Source: an uncultured Bacilli bacterium (GTDB lineage Bacteria > Bacillota_I > Bacilli_A > RF39 > UBA660). Taken from it: a stretch of DNA of 64,000 bases. The notes below the pieces were generated by a model, which was not told the origin of the DNA, did no database searches, and saw nothing but the letters and a program-made list of their open reading frames with translations. Numbering within the stretch: the stretch's first letter is position 1; each line of letters starts with the position of its first letter. A program made the translations under genes and the position numbers. Positions 24,527 through 33,509 of the stretch are shown one piece after another. Location of the stretch: contig CATBQD010000004.1 of NCBI GenBank assembly GCA_949505625.1, forward strand, positions 32,059-96,058. The letters are read 5' to 3'.

Positions 24527-25740
24527 ATAATGTGATAAATTTTTTTTAGAAAAGGGAGAAAGAATTCAATTGGATAATAAAGATATTTTTTTATAGGTAA
24601 ATCATACTCACCAGCGAATTCCATCACGATAGGATTGAATTTTGACTTAAAAGTAGATAGATGGTCATTTAAGTTTCCATCGACTCCTCCTAAATTACAA
24701 TAAGAACAATTTTGCTCTATAGAGTATTTACAAATATCAAATACTAGTCCTAATGAAACCTGAAGTTTGCTAGCTAATAAATGATTACCAGCATATAAAT
24801 ATTCTGAGATTCTAGTACCAGATTGATTGCATGGCATAATTACTAATGCAGTAGATAATGTAATGATATCTTTTCCGGCTGCAATTAAGTTTCTTATTTG
24901 TTCAATATCTTCTTTTTTGGCATCATTGTTTTCTAGAAACTCCAAATAAGTTTGTAATTTAATTTTACCAAAAAATAAAACAGCTTTTTCTTTAAATTTA
25001 TCCATAATTTCTTCAAAATATTCTTTATTTCTAAGATGAATATCCTGTCTTTTTTCGGTTTCTTTAATGATATTCATAAAATCGTTTAGATATTTTTTGT
25101 CAGTAGTATGTTCAAAAAATACTCCACGTTTGGCATGGTAATTTCCAATTTGATCTCGAATTTTTCTTTTGAATGATTTTATGAATTCTTCTTCATTAAT
25201 GTGTTTAAATTCTTTATCAATGAAAGGAACCATCATATGAAATCTTGGCTGAAAGGTTTTGGATAACTCTTTAGGATAACCTTTATGTTTATAATGAAAA
25301 GCCAATAAAGTTTTGTGGTATTGTTTATTATTTTTGGAAAGAATAATAGGAATGTCAATTTTTTCATTTTTTTTAATTTCAGAAACACTTGTTTCGTGAA
25401 AACAGAAATTCGGATCCATTTTAATCATATAGCAATGATTTTCCTTAGCTACTTTTTTTATTCCATTTGTAAATTCGCCAACTATTTTTTCGTTTGATAA
25501 GTCGCCTACAAAACCTCTAGGTAAGTATCCAATGTAAATTCCTTTTATAATTTTCTTTATTAATAATAATCCAACTGCAACTAGTTGTTTATTATGATAT
25601 AATCCTAAGCGAAATGATTTCCAATCTTTTTTTATAAAAGCCCAATTAGGATCTTGCATGAAGGATACGATTTCAGAATTTGATATAAATGATTGATATT
25701 CTTTTATTTCAATATTTTCTTTAAATGTGTATTGGTCCAT
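24517..25740 (-). CDS. FemX/FemA-type peptidoglycan bridge aminoacyltransferase (copy 1)
   Basis: These enzymes add amino acids from aminoacyl-tRNA to the lipid II stem peptide. The protein shows the twin-GNAT FemAB layout: SFMQDPNWAFIKKDWKS near residue 27, YLPRG near residue 73, KMDPNFCFHE near residue 107, and the late NLGGVDGNLNDHLSTFKSKF region. The coiled-coil hairpin of tRNA-synthetase type is short here (about residues 240-280). It forms a two-gene operon with the homolog upstream, whose stop shares a base with this start. Which amino acid it adds cannot be told. Confidence 0.88.
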   Translation of the reverse strand: MDQYTFKENIEIKEYQSFISNSEIVSFMQDPNWAFIKKDWKSFRLGLYHNKQLVAVGLLLIKKIIKGIYIGYLPRGFVGDLSNEKIVGEFTNGIKKVAKENHCYMIKMDPNFCFHETSVSEIKKNEKIDIPIILSKNNKQYHKTLLAFHYKHKGYPKELSKTFQPRFHMMVPFIDKEFKHINEEEFIKSFKRKIRDQIGNYHAKRGVFFEHTTDKKYLNDFMNIIKETEKRQDIHLRNKEYFEEIMDKFKEKAVLFFGKIKLQTYLEFLENNDAKKEDIEQIRNLIAAGKDIITLSTALVIMPCNQSGTRISEYLYAGNHLLASKLQVSLGLVFDICKYSIEQNCSYCNLGGVDGNLNDHLSTFKSKFNPIVMEFAGEYDLPIKKYLYYPIEFFLPFLKKIYHIIKK

Positions 25741-26972
25741 TAATGATTACCCTTTCTAATATTTTTGATTGAGGATAAAAGCTTATGTAATTGATAGTGT
25801 TTTGTAATTGGAAGTTCAAAGCCGCCGATTAATTCAACAACTTTTCCATTGAAGCCCCTTTTAAAATCATAAACTCCATAATCTTTATGGGATTTATTTG
25901 TAAATTCAGTAATGCCATAAAAATTGTATCTTTTATAGTTATTTTTTATAGAATAATTTATCATTTCATATTGAATTTTATACTGTGCATTAAATTCCAT
26001 ATATTTTTTGTAATTTCCACTACATAAATATACGACTTCATCTCCATATAAGATAAACATTCCACCTGATAAAATTAAGTTGTTACCAACTTCATTTTTT
26101 ATTTTTTCAGCGTTATTTAATTTTTTAATTGTACTATCAATAATAATTTGTAATTCTTTTCTTTTTCCATCATTAGCTTTAGCGTCGCTTAATTTATTCA
26201 ATTTTGCTTCTGTACTATTGACTTCATTTTTTAGACTATCTATATATTCTAAAATATCAATTTCTGCAATTAAAAATTTTATTTGATGAAGTGGATGAAA
26301 CAATTGATACATAGTTTGATAATACGCTAAAGATTTATCTTCGAAATGTTTGCGTTCGCTTGTTTCTTCTGTGATTTTTTTAAATAAATGTAATTCTTCA
26401 TATGTTAATTCTCGAACTTTGATATTGGATTTTAAAACTTTATTTAGTATATTTCTAGTGCTTTGTCTGAAATCTTTTTTTAATTCCTCGTAAGTTTTTC
26501 CATTAATATCTAGAACAAACATCCATTTAGCTTGTTCAGAAGAAGTTTGTTTAAATCCAATTTTCTGTAAAAAAGAAACTGTATTTTTATGATGAAATCC
26601 ATTTGGAACAGCTTTTCCATCAAGATCTCTTTCCATTAGTTCATAATAAGGGTCCATCTTAAATATATAACCTTGTTTCAGTTTTATAAATTTTTTTAGT
26701 TCTGTAAAAAAACAATTTAATAAGGTTTCATCCTCATAGTCAATTAAAACTCCTCTAGGAGCATAAAATATTTTTTTACCAAGAAAGTTTCCACCAGATA
26801 ACATCATAGTAGCAGCAACAATTTTTTCATCTTCTTTTAATCCAACATAATAACATTTCCATCCAAATTGAACTCTCAATTTAGCGATTTCTGGAGTTTG
26901 CAAAAATGTTTTTAATGGATGGCAATTTAAGAAATCTCTAAATTCTTGTTCTGTTAGTTCATATAGTTTCAT
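25740..26972 (-). CDS. FemX/FemA-type peptidoglycan bridge aminoacyltransferase (copy 2)
   Basis: It has the same fold as its downstream neighbour, with 410 residues. LQTPEIAKLRVQFGWKCYYVG is near the start, YAPRGVLIDYED near residue 70 and FKMDPYYE near residue 103. A longer charged coiled coil (about residues 235-290) resembles the helical arm of FemA. It ends with FKRGFNGKVVELIGGFELPI, the usual FemAB C-terminus. Two adjacent enzymes suggest a bridge made in two steps, as with FemA/FemB. That is an inference. Confidence 0.88.
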   Translation of the reverse strand: MKLYELTEQEFRDFLNCHPLKTFLQTPEIAKLRVQFGWKCYYVGLKEDEKIVAATMMLSGGNFLGKKIFYAPRGVLIDYEDETLLNCFFTELKKFIKLKQGYIFKMDPYYELMERDLDGKAVPNGFHHKNTVSFLQKIGFKQTSSEQAKWMFVLDINGKTYEELKKDFRQSTRNILNKVLKSNIKVRELTYEELHLFKKITEETSERKHFEDKSLAYYQTMYQLFHPLHQIKFLIAEIDILEYIDSLKNEVNSTEAKLNKLSDAKANDGKRKELQIIIDSTIKKLNNAEKIKNEVGNNLILSGGMFILYGDEVVYLCSGNYKKYMEFNAQYKIQYEMINYSIKNNYKRYNFYGITEFTNKSHKDYGVYDFKRGFNGKVVELIGGFELPITKHYQLHKLLSSIKNIRKGNH

Positions 26973-27085
26973 AATCTCACGTTCTTTCTATTATTAGTAT
27001 AAACAGAAATGTATAGATAGTCAATTGATAAACATATAGTTTTTTTGACAAAATACTGTTATAATAAAGTCATGGGGGAGATAAT

Positions 27086-27853
27086 TTGGAAACAAAACAA
27101 AGAGAAATTATGGATCAAAGTAGACATTTATGGATTTATGGAAGAAATGGTGATCAAAGAAAAAAGATATTGTCTGAGCTAGAATCATTATATCCTATAA
27201 AATTAGATCAAAATACTCCAATAGCAATTTATATGAACTCTTTTATATTACCTTCTGTTACAGACAAAAGAGAAAATTGTGACAAGACATTAGTTAATAT
27301 TGCTGCTAGGAATCATTTGGATTTTGCCATAGCAGAAAACATAATAAGAAAAATAGAAAAAGATAACATTGTTCTTTCAGAAGAGTTTCTTTCACATGTC
27401 AATAGATTATTTTTAAATAAAAAACATTCTAGGATTGAGTCAATTGATGAATTGCTACAAGTGCTAAAAACTAGTAGGCAGTTTTTTGAACAATATTATA
27501 TTTCAGAGTTGACAGGGATAACAGAAAAAGGAAATATAGAAGATTTAAAAATAGCTTTTTTAATGATAGATGGATTTATTCGTTACTTAAAAAAAGCAAT
27601 TAATAATCAGTCTTATTTTGGAATTATATTAGATCATCAAGCACCATTTCCAATTGAAACTACGATAGCTATTAATGGCTTTGTTTCAAGAAGGTGTAAC
27701 GATGATATTTCTATTAAAGTTGCATTATATCCAGACGAGTGGGAATCTTATTATGATGCTAATGGTTTACCAATAGAGGCTATTCATGATTATGGAACTG
27801 TAGAGTTAGATGATTCTTTAAAACAATATGTCATAAAAAAGAGTAATTATTAG
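27086..27853 (+). CDS. Hypothetical protein with a degenerate P-loop-like start
   Basis: I recognise no family. Near residue 18 WIYGRNGDQRKKI looks like a weak Walker-A-type loop (GRNGDQRK) but lacks the GKS/T ending. An IAIYMNSF strand follows, then a helical middle and a C-terminal segment rich in acidic residues. The start is a TTG, chosen because GGGGGAG (27074-27080) lies 5 bases before it. An ATG 24 bases further on is possible. It heads the run of genes up to the DUF1146 gene. Confidence 0.55.
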   Translation: METKQREIMDQSRHLWIYGRNGDQRKKILSELESLYPIKLDQNTPIAIYMNSFILPSVTDKRENCDKTLVNIAARNHLDFAIAENIIRKIEKDNIVLSEEFLSHVNRLFLNKKHSRIESIDELLQVLKTSRQFFEQYYISELTGITEKGNIEDLKIAFLMIDGFIRYLKKAINNQSYFGIILDHQAPFPIETTIAINGFVSRRCNDDISIKVALYPDEWESYYDANGLPIEAIHDYGTVELDDSLKQYVIKKSNY

Positions 27854-27882
27854 AAGAGAACAAAGGAGAAAGAGATGATAGA

Positions 27883-28518
27883 GTGAAAGTTATTTATATA
27901 CCAGGAATGTCAATTACAAAAGAAGAATTAAAAAAAATAAGAATGGTATTCAGTGAAGGTGGTATTCAGATAGAGCCACTTATCAGTGACTATTTATCAA
28001 TTGCTAAAATGAGCAAACACAATATAGAAAGAACAATTATGGATCGAATAGATTCTATTTCAGAAGAAGATGATACTCATTTATTGTGTCATTCAATGGG
28101 GTGCAATTTTGGAGTGCTTGCATCTAATCATCCAATGGTTCAAAGTATTACTTTGATATCTCCAGAATTTAGGCGTGCAACAAAAAAAGAGAGAGAGGAG
28201 ATTATTGCCATCTCTGCTACAAAATATCAAAATGAAGTATTAGAAAAAGTAACCAAAGGAACAATTAGTGAACAATTATTATTAGTAGGCCTTTTCTTAC
28301 GTTCCAGAAAATGGGCGTTAAAAGAGCTTGTTAAGGTTGAGGTTCCAATGATGGTTGTTTATTCAGAGGGAGACCCGTTTGTATCTAGAAAAGGAATTGA
28401 TGAAATAGGGGATGAAATTACCCGTAAAATAGTGATGGAAACATCTAATCATAATCCTTTATTAAGTGAAGTTGGTCCTACACTTGTAAAAAGATATCGT
28501 CATTATATAGGAGGTTAA
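27883..28518 (+). CDS. Alpha/beta hydrolase-fold protein
   Basis: It is a compact 211-residue alpha/beta hydrolase. The start VIYIPGMS forms the oxyanion-hole strand, CHSMGCNFG near residue 66 is the nucleophile elbow with Ser, the acid is in YSEGDPFVS, and the His is in SNHNPL. The lid is small. The substrate is unknown. The start is a GTG, with a modest AGAGATGA site. It is closely followed by rpiB. Confidence 0.75.
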   Translation: MKVIYIPGMSITKEELKKIRMVFSEGGIQIEPLISDYLSIAKMSKHNIERTIMDRIDSISEEDDTHLLCHSMGCNFGVLASNHPMVQSITLISPEFRRATKKEREEIIAISATKYQNEVLEKVTKGTISEQLLLVGLFLRSRKWALKELVKVEVPMMVVYSEGDPFVSRKGIDEIGDEITRKIVMETSNHNPLLSEVGPTLVKRYRHYIGG

Positions 28519-28519
28519 T

Positions 28520-28966
28520 ATGAAAATAGGAATTGCAACAGATCATCATGGAATAGAAATAAAAGAAGAATTAATAAATTATTTGAAAGAAAAAGATGAT
28601 GAAGCCATTGATTATGGAACAAAAGGAACCGAAATGGTAGATTATCCAGAGTTTGCCTTCAAAGTAGGAGAAGCGGTGGCACATAATGAAATTGATTATG
28701 GAATTTTACTTTGTGGAACTGGAATTGGAATGAGTATTGCTTGTAATAAAGTAAAAGGAGTACGATGTGCTAAAGTCAGTTCAGAGGAAGAAGCAAGGCT
28801 ATCAAGAGAACATAATAATGCTAATGTAATAGCTCTCAGTTCTAAAATGCCTATTCATGAAATAACAGAAATTATAAGTATATTTTTGAATACAGAATTT
28901 TTAGGAGAAAGACATCTTAGAAGGATCAATAAAATAAGTGCTTATGAGGTGGAGCATGACAACTAA
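28520..28966 (+). CDS. rpiB: Ribose-5-phosphate isomerase B (RpiB/LacAB family)
   Basis: It interconverts ribose-5-phosphate and ribulose-5-phosphate in the pentose phosphate pathway. IGIATDHHGIEIKEEL is the family start, LLCGTGIGMSIACNK holds the active-site loop near residue 66, and SREHNNANVIALS carries the conserved segment. A length of 148 residues is typical. AGGAGG lies directly before the ATG. The end overlaps the DUF1146 gene. Confidence 0.93.
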   Translation: MKIGIATDHHGIEIKEELINYLKEKDDEAIDYGTKGTEMVDYPEFAFKVGEAVAHNEIDYGILLCGTGIGMSIACNKVKGVRCAKVSSEEEARLSREHNNANVIALSSKMPIHEITEIISIFLNTEFLGERHLRRINKISAYEVEHDN

Positions 28967-29153
28967 AACAATTTTGTATATTGTAATTGTACCATTATCT
29001 ATTTGGGCATTTGATAGTTTGAACATAAATGGACTATTTAAAAAAAATAAGTATTATCAAGCAAGATTGTTATATTTTATGCTTAGTATGGGGTTATCTT
29101 ACTTAGTAGTTAATTTTTTATATGATTTTGTGGCATATTCAAAATTTATTTAG
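28956..29153 (+). CDS. DUF1146 (YwzB-like) small membrane protein
   Basis: This 65-residue protein has two membrane helices and the family pattern PLSIWAFDSLNINGLFKKN, then YQARLLYFMLSMGLSYLVVNFLYDF. The ATG at 28956 follows a GAGGTGG site. Two upstream in-frame ATGs lie inside rpiB without one. In Bacillus the homolog ywzB lies near ATP synthase genes. Its function is unknown. Confidence 0.85.
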   Translation: MTTKTILYIVIVPLSIWAFDSLNINGLFKKNKYYQARLLYFMLSMGLSYLVVNFLYDFVAYSKFI

Positions 29154-29163
29154 GCGGGATATT

Positions 29164-30426
29164 ATGGATAAAAGAATAGAGACAATTATAGATAGATTGC
29201 AAAGGAATGGTTCTATCTTTGATAGTAAAGATTTAAAAACAATAAGAGAAGAATTAGAACGAGAATTAAAAAAAGATTTGGGAATCAAAGAAAGTCTAAA
29301 AAAACTTACAGCAGAATTAGAAGAGTATAGTTCACATTTTATTTATACTGCCAATCAAGTAATTAGTGGTTTATCTAGTTGTATTTATTTGCCGAATTTA
29401 AATGGCAGTTATTCTATTACCATATTTGGAGGTACAACAGATTATAATAAAGCGACGAAAATTAATGAGAAGACAGTTTTTGATTTAGCGTCTATTACCA
29501 AACTTTATACCTATATTTTGACTTTGTTTTTAATGGAAAAAAGATATTTTAAAAAAGAAGATAAAATAAAAGATTTAGATTCTAGATTTGAAGGCCTTGG
29601 AGATTATACAGTAGAAGACATTTTAAAAATGTCAGGAAAAATCTTAACAAATGAAAAGATAACAGCGAGTGAAGATAAAGAAGAGGCCTTAAAAATATTA
29701 GAAACAATTTATGTTGCTGATTCTGATTTTTCTTATAACAATTATACCGATTTAGGTTTTATTGTATTATCAAAAGTAATTGAGAAAATTGTAAGTAAAC
29801 AAAGTGGAAAAGTACTTTCATTTGATGAAATTATGAATGAATATTTGTTAGTACCATGGGGACTGGAAGAAACGATGTTTCATCCAGATAAAGCTAAATA
29901 TAATATTGCAGGAAATGGAAATAACGAAGGGTTTGTACATGATCCAAAAGCTCGTTTATTAGGAGGAGCAGTGGGATCAGCTGGTTTATTTGCAAGTTCT
30001 GAAGCAATCAGAAAGTTAGCCGACAATTTATTTAAAGTAGAAAATGTAAATTATACGAAATTAGCTGGAACTATTATATATCCAAATGCTAAACAGAACC
30101 AAAAAGGGTACGCAGGAATTTATCAAAAACATCCGCAAGGATTAGACAAAACGTTTGTACCTAGTGAATATGCAACAGGAAGCTTCGCTCATCAAGGATT
30201 TACAGGTTCCGTTGCAGTATTTGATCCAACGAATAGAATTCATAATCATATACTAGTAAATTCAATTAAGAATGGGGAGCCAAAAAAGCCAGATGGATTT
30301 ATTGGTGCATTAACCATATATCAAACAATGCTAACAAAAATAACACTAAAAGCATATTTGTTAAATCGTTATTATGAAATGATTCAGAAAAATGAAAGTG
30401 TGGAAATCAAAAGGAGCATAAAATAG
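29164..30426 (+). CDS. Beta-lactamase-family (class C fold) serine hydrolase
   Basis: The serine motif SITK lies near residue 112 in VFDLASITKLYTY, and YNNYTDLG is the YxN motif. A late HQGFTGS stands where the KTG triad would be, so the third motif is HxG-like as in many esterase-type members. It has 420 residues and lacks a signal peptide, so it is probably cytoplasmic or non-classically exported. It is likely a penicillin-binding-protein-like esterase rather than an antibiotic-resistance enzyme. The ATG at 29164 has a GGCGGG site. Confidence 0.8.
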   Translation: MDKRIETIIDRLQRNGSIFDSKDLKTIREELERELKKDLGIKESLKKLTAELEEYSSHFIYTANQVISGLSSCIYLPNLNGSYSITIFGGTTDYNKATKINEKTVFDLASITKLYTYILTLFLMEKRYFKKEDKIKDLDSRFEGLGDYTVEDILKMSGKILTNEKITASEDKEEALKILETIYVADSDFSYNNYTDLGFIVLSKVIEKIVSKQSGKVLSFDEIMNEYLLVPWGLEETMFHPDKAKYNIAGNGNNEGFVHDPKARLLGGAVGSAGLFASSEAIRKLADNLFKVENVNYTKLAGTIIYPNAKQNQKGYAGIYQKHPQGLDKTFVPSEYATGSFAHQGFTGSVAVFDPTNRIHNHILVNSIKNGEPKKPDGFIGALTIYQTMLTKITLKAYLLNRYYEMIQKNESVEIKRSIK

Positions 30427-30437
30427 CTCTCTTTTTT
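30413..30437 (+). terminator. Terminator overlapping the serine hydrolase end
   Basis: GGAGC (30413-30417) pairs with GCTCT (30426-30430), one G-T pair, followed by CTTTTTT. Confidence 0.6.
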
Positions 30438-30511
30438 CGACAGAAGATTTAAAAAATTTGTATATACTAAAAGAAATGGACCGATAATAAAATAAGTACA
30501 AAGGTGATACG

Positions 30512-31438
30512 ATGGAACTAAAAAAATTGATAGTCATAACTCTTTTGTTACTTTTTCTACCATATTTTATTTTAAAAATATGCTTAAAAGAATCAGAAAA
30601 CAATTTATTTTTTCAGTATGGAGAGAATACTTGTGTGAAAGTAAAACGAGAACAAAAAAATATAATTGAAGAAGTTCCATTAGAAGAATATGTAGTTGGA
30701 GTATTATCTGGAGAAATGCCACTTAGTTTTGAAGAAGAAGCATTAAAAGCGCAGGCTGTGGCGGCAAGGACTTATGTATTAAAGAAAATGCAGGAGAAAA
30801 AAGAATATGATGTTGTAGATACAGTGAGTAATCAAGTTTATTTTAATGAAGAGGAAAGAAAGGAGAAATGGAAAGATCAATTTGAAGAAAGAAATGATAA
30901 AATAAAAAAAATAGTAAATGAAACAAAAGGAGAATATGTGGTTTATCAAAATGAAATAATAGAAGCTTTCTTTTTTTCAACATCAGTAGGCGTTACTGAA
31001 AATAGTGGTGAAGTTTTTTCAAAACAGCTTCCTTATTTAGTCAGTGTTGAATCGAAATGGGATGAAAAAGTGTCTCCCGTTTATCAAGTTGAATATGATT
31101 TTAAATTAACAGATTTTTATCAAAAATTAGGTTTGCCATATCAAGATCAGTTGACGATAAAAATTTTAAAATCTACTTCTAGTGGTAGAGTGAAGAAACT
31201 CTCAATTAACGGAATAGAATTAGAAGCGGGAATGGTATTTTCAAAATTAAATTTAAAATCTACTTTTTTTACAATAGAACAAATAGGATCAGTAGTACAT
31301 ATTGTAACAAAAGGATATGGTCATGGAGTTGGAATGAGTCAATATGGAGCAAATGGTATGGCAAAAGAAGGGTATCATTATGACCAGATCTTAAAACATT
31401 ATTATCAAGGAACGGAAATTAAAAAATTAAAAAAATAG
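30512..31438 (+). CDS. spoIID: Stage II sporulation protein D
   Basis: SpoIID is the lytic transglycosylase that, with SpoIIM and SpoIIP, drives engulfment of the forespore. A single membrane anchor leads to the SpoIID domain with VGVLSGEMPLSFEEEALKAQ, AARTYVL, and the late GYGHGVGMSQYGANGMA motif. The catalytic Glu is in the SGEMP motif. At 308 residues it is slightly shorter than in Bacillus. The gene order spoIID-spoIIQ-spoIIID-mreB is kept in many Bacilli. Confidence 0.95.
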   Translation: MELKKLIVITLLLLFLPYFILKICLKESENNLFFQYGENTCVKVKREQKNIIEEVPLEEYVVGVLSGEMPLSFEEEALKAQAVAARTYVLKKMQEKKEYDVVDTVSNQVYFNEEERKEKWKDQFEERNDKIKKIVNETKGEYVVYQNEIIEAFFFSTSVGVTENSGEVFSKQLPYLVSVESKWDEKVSPVYQVEYDFKLTDFYQKLGLPYQDQLTIKILKSTSSGRVKKLSINGIELEAGMVFSKLNLKSTFFTIEQIGSVVHIVTKGYGHGVGMSQYGANGMAKEGYHYDQILKHYYQGTEIKKLKK

Positions 31439-31485
31439 TATAAAAAAATTCATTTTTGTTCACACTTAAAATAGAGGTGAGAAAA

Positions 31486-32124
31486 ATGACAAATAGAAAA
31501 TTAAAGAAACCAGTTTTATATGGAATTTATGTTTCGTCTGTATTTCTTATATTAGGAACTATTTTCTTAATAGAAGGGATGCTATCAAAAGATTCATTTA
31601 AAGATAATAAAGAAGGAAGACCTACTTATGTATCAGATACTATTTTTAGTGAAGATATTCCAGTTGTAGGAAATGAAACAAAGATTATAAGACCTTATAC
31701 AGATGCAGAAATTAAGATTGTGAAAAATTATTATGATTATCAGGGAGGTGCGGATTCCCAAGTTGATTCTATTCTTTACCATGAAAACACTTATTTGCAA
31801 AATAGCGGAGTTAGCTATGGTGGGAAAGAGAGTTTTGATGTTGTTGCAATTTTGGATGGCACAATAATTGATGTCAAAGAAGATTCTTTGCTTGGAAATA
31901 TTGTACAAATAGAGCATAGTAATGAAATGATCAGTATTTATAGTAGTTTAAGCGAAGTAAATGTAAAAAAAGGTGATACGATTAAACAAGGTACTGTACT
32001 CGGAAAGAGCGGAACAAATAATATCGCGAAAGATTTAGGAAGTCATTTGGATTTAGAATTTATTATTAAAGGCCAAACAGTAAACCCTGAAAGTTACTAT
32101 GATAAATCTGTTAGTGAAATATAA
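31486..32124 (+). CDS. spoIIQ: SpoIIQ-like M23-domain sporulation protein
   Basis: A membrane anchor (about residues 10-33) leads to a LytM/M23 domain. Its context between spoIID and spoIIID identifies it as the forespore half of the SpoIIQ-SpoIIIAH channel. The domain looks catalytically dead: the HxxxD His is absent in GGKESFDVV, and HLHF is HLDL. Bacillus SpoIIQ is likewise a degenerate M23 protein. The ATG at 31486 has an AGAGGTGAG site. A longer frame begins 30 bases upstream. Confidence 0.85.
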   Translation: MTNRKLKKPVLYGIYVSSVFLILGTIFLIEGMLSKDSFKDNKEGRPTYVSDTIFSEDIPVVGNETKIIRPYTDAEIKIVKNYYDYQGGADSQVDSILYHENTYLQNSGVSYGGKESFDVVAILDGTIIDVKEDSLLGNIVQIEHSNEMISIYSSLSEVNVKKGDTIKQGTVLGKSGTNNIAKDLGSHLDLEFIIKGQTVNPESYYDKSVSEI

Positions 32125-32144
32125 GGGCAAAATGCTCTTTTTTT
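32124..32144 (+). terminator. Terminator after spoIIQ
   Basis: AGGGCA (32124-32129) pairs with TGCTCT (32133-32138), followed by Ts. It begins at the stop codon. Confidence 0.7.
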
Positions 32145-32195
32145 CGGTATAAATACTTACTTGCTTTATATACTTAAAGTAAGAGGTGTTAGATT

Positions 32196-32450
32196 GTGTA
32201 TAAAGAAGAGCGTATTAAAAGAGAAGCTTCTTATATATTAGAAACAAAGGAGACTGTTAGAGAAATCGCTAAAAAATTTAAAGTATCAAAGAGTACAGTT
32301 CATAAAGATTTACATGAAAGATTAAAATTGATCGATTTTAATTTATATCAAGAAGTGAATACAATATTAAAATATCATAAAGAAATCCGTCATATACGAG
32401 GTGGAGAATCAACTAGACAGAAGTATTTAAAAGAAATAAATAATGAATAG
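32196..32450 (+). CDS. spoIIID: Sporulation transcription factor SpoIIID
   Basis: SpoIIID is the mother-cell regulator that acts after sigma-E. The 84-residue protein contains the helix-turn-helix TVREIAKKFKVSKSTVHKDL and the conserved HIRGGESTRQKY end. The start is a GTG preceded by GAGGTG. Upstream, GTATAAA (about 32148) and ATATACTT, 14 bases apart, could be a sigma-E-type promoter, though the match is loose. mreB follows after 14 bases. Confidence 0.95.
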   Translation: MYKEERIKREASYILETKETVREIAKKFKVSKSTVHKDLHERLKLIDFNLYQEVNTILKYHKEIRHIRGGESTRQKYLKEINNE

Positions 32451-32464
32451 AAAAGAGGGTAACA

Positions 32465-33454
32465 ATGTTTGCAAAAGATATTGGAATTGATTTAGGGACA
32501 GCAAATGTTTTAATTTATATAAAAGGACAAGGAATTGTATTAAATGAACCAAGTGTAGTAGCTATAGATTCAGAAACAAAAAAACCACTTGCTGTTGGGA
32601 AAGAAGCAAGAGAAATGCTTGGCAGAACTCCTGGTAGAGTAAAAGCGATTCGACCAATGAAGGACGGAGTTATAGCGGATTTTGAGATAACTGAAATTAT
32701 GCTGGATCATTTTATAAAAAAAATAAATGGCAGGAGTTTGTTATCTAGGCCTAGAATTTTGATATGTTGTCCTTCAAATATTACACAAGTAGAAAAAAAT
32801 GCAATTAGAGAAGCAGCAGAGAAAACAGGAGCTAAAAAGGTATTTTTGGAAGAAGAACCAAAAGTAGCAGCAGTCGGAGCTGGTATGGACATTTCAAAAC
32901 CAAGTGGAAATATGGTAATTGATATTGGTGGAGGGACCACAGATATTGCCGTTTTATCTTTAGGTGGAATTGTAAATAGTTCTTCTATTAAAGTAGCTGG
33001 AAATGTATTTGATAATGATATAATGAAATATATCAAAGATAAATATAAACTATTAATAGGGGATTGTACAGCAGAAGAAATCAAAATGACAGTGGGAACT
33101 GTATTTCCAGAGCACAAAAAAGAAAAAATGGAAGTACGTGGTAGAGATTTAGTGACAGGGCTTCCACATACTGTTACAATTACTTCAGAAGAGGTAGAAG
33201 AAGCATTAAAAGAAAGTGTTTATATTATTGTGCATACAGCTAAAAATGTTTTGGAGCAGACTCCTCCCGAATTAGCAGCTGATATTATAGATAAGGGAAT
33301 TATTATTACAGGTGGAGGAGCTTTGATTGACGGATTTGATGCCTTATTATCGCATGAATTAAAAGTCCCTGTTTTCATAGCTGAAAGTCCACTTACTTGT
33401 GTAGTAGAAGGGACAGGAGTTTTATTAGATAATATTCATTTGATAGATCATTAA
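32465..33454 (+). CDS. mreB: Rod-shape determining protein MreB/Mbl
   Basis: This actin-like ATPase forms membrane-associated filaments that guide cell wall elongation. IGIDLGTANVLIYIKG is the phosphate-1 motif, DIGGGTTDIAVLSLGG the phosphate-2 motif, and ITGGGALIDG the adenosine motif. A length of 329 residues is normal. Its place right after spoIIID matches the mbl locus of Bacillus, so it may be the Mbl paralog. Confidence 0.95.
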   Translation: MFAKDIGIDLGTANVLIYIKGQGIVLNEPSVVAIDSETKKPLAVGKEAREMLGRTPGRVKAIRPMKDGVIADFEITEIMLDHFIKKINGRSLLSRPRILICCPSNITQVEKNAIREAAEKTGAKKVFLEEEPKVAAVGAGMDISKPSGNMVIDIGGGTTDIAVLSLGGIVNSSSIKVAGNVFDNDIMKYIKDKYKLLIGDCTAEEIKMTVGTVFPEHKKEKMEVRGRDLVTGLPHTVTITSEEVEEALKESVYIIVHTAKNVLEQTPPELAADIIDKGIIITGGGALIDGFDALLSHELKVPVFIAESPLTCVVEGTGVLLDNIHLIDH

Positions 33455-33509
33455 TAATTGAATAATAGTTTTATTTATGTTATCATAAAATTAGGGGATT
33501 GATTATGTT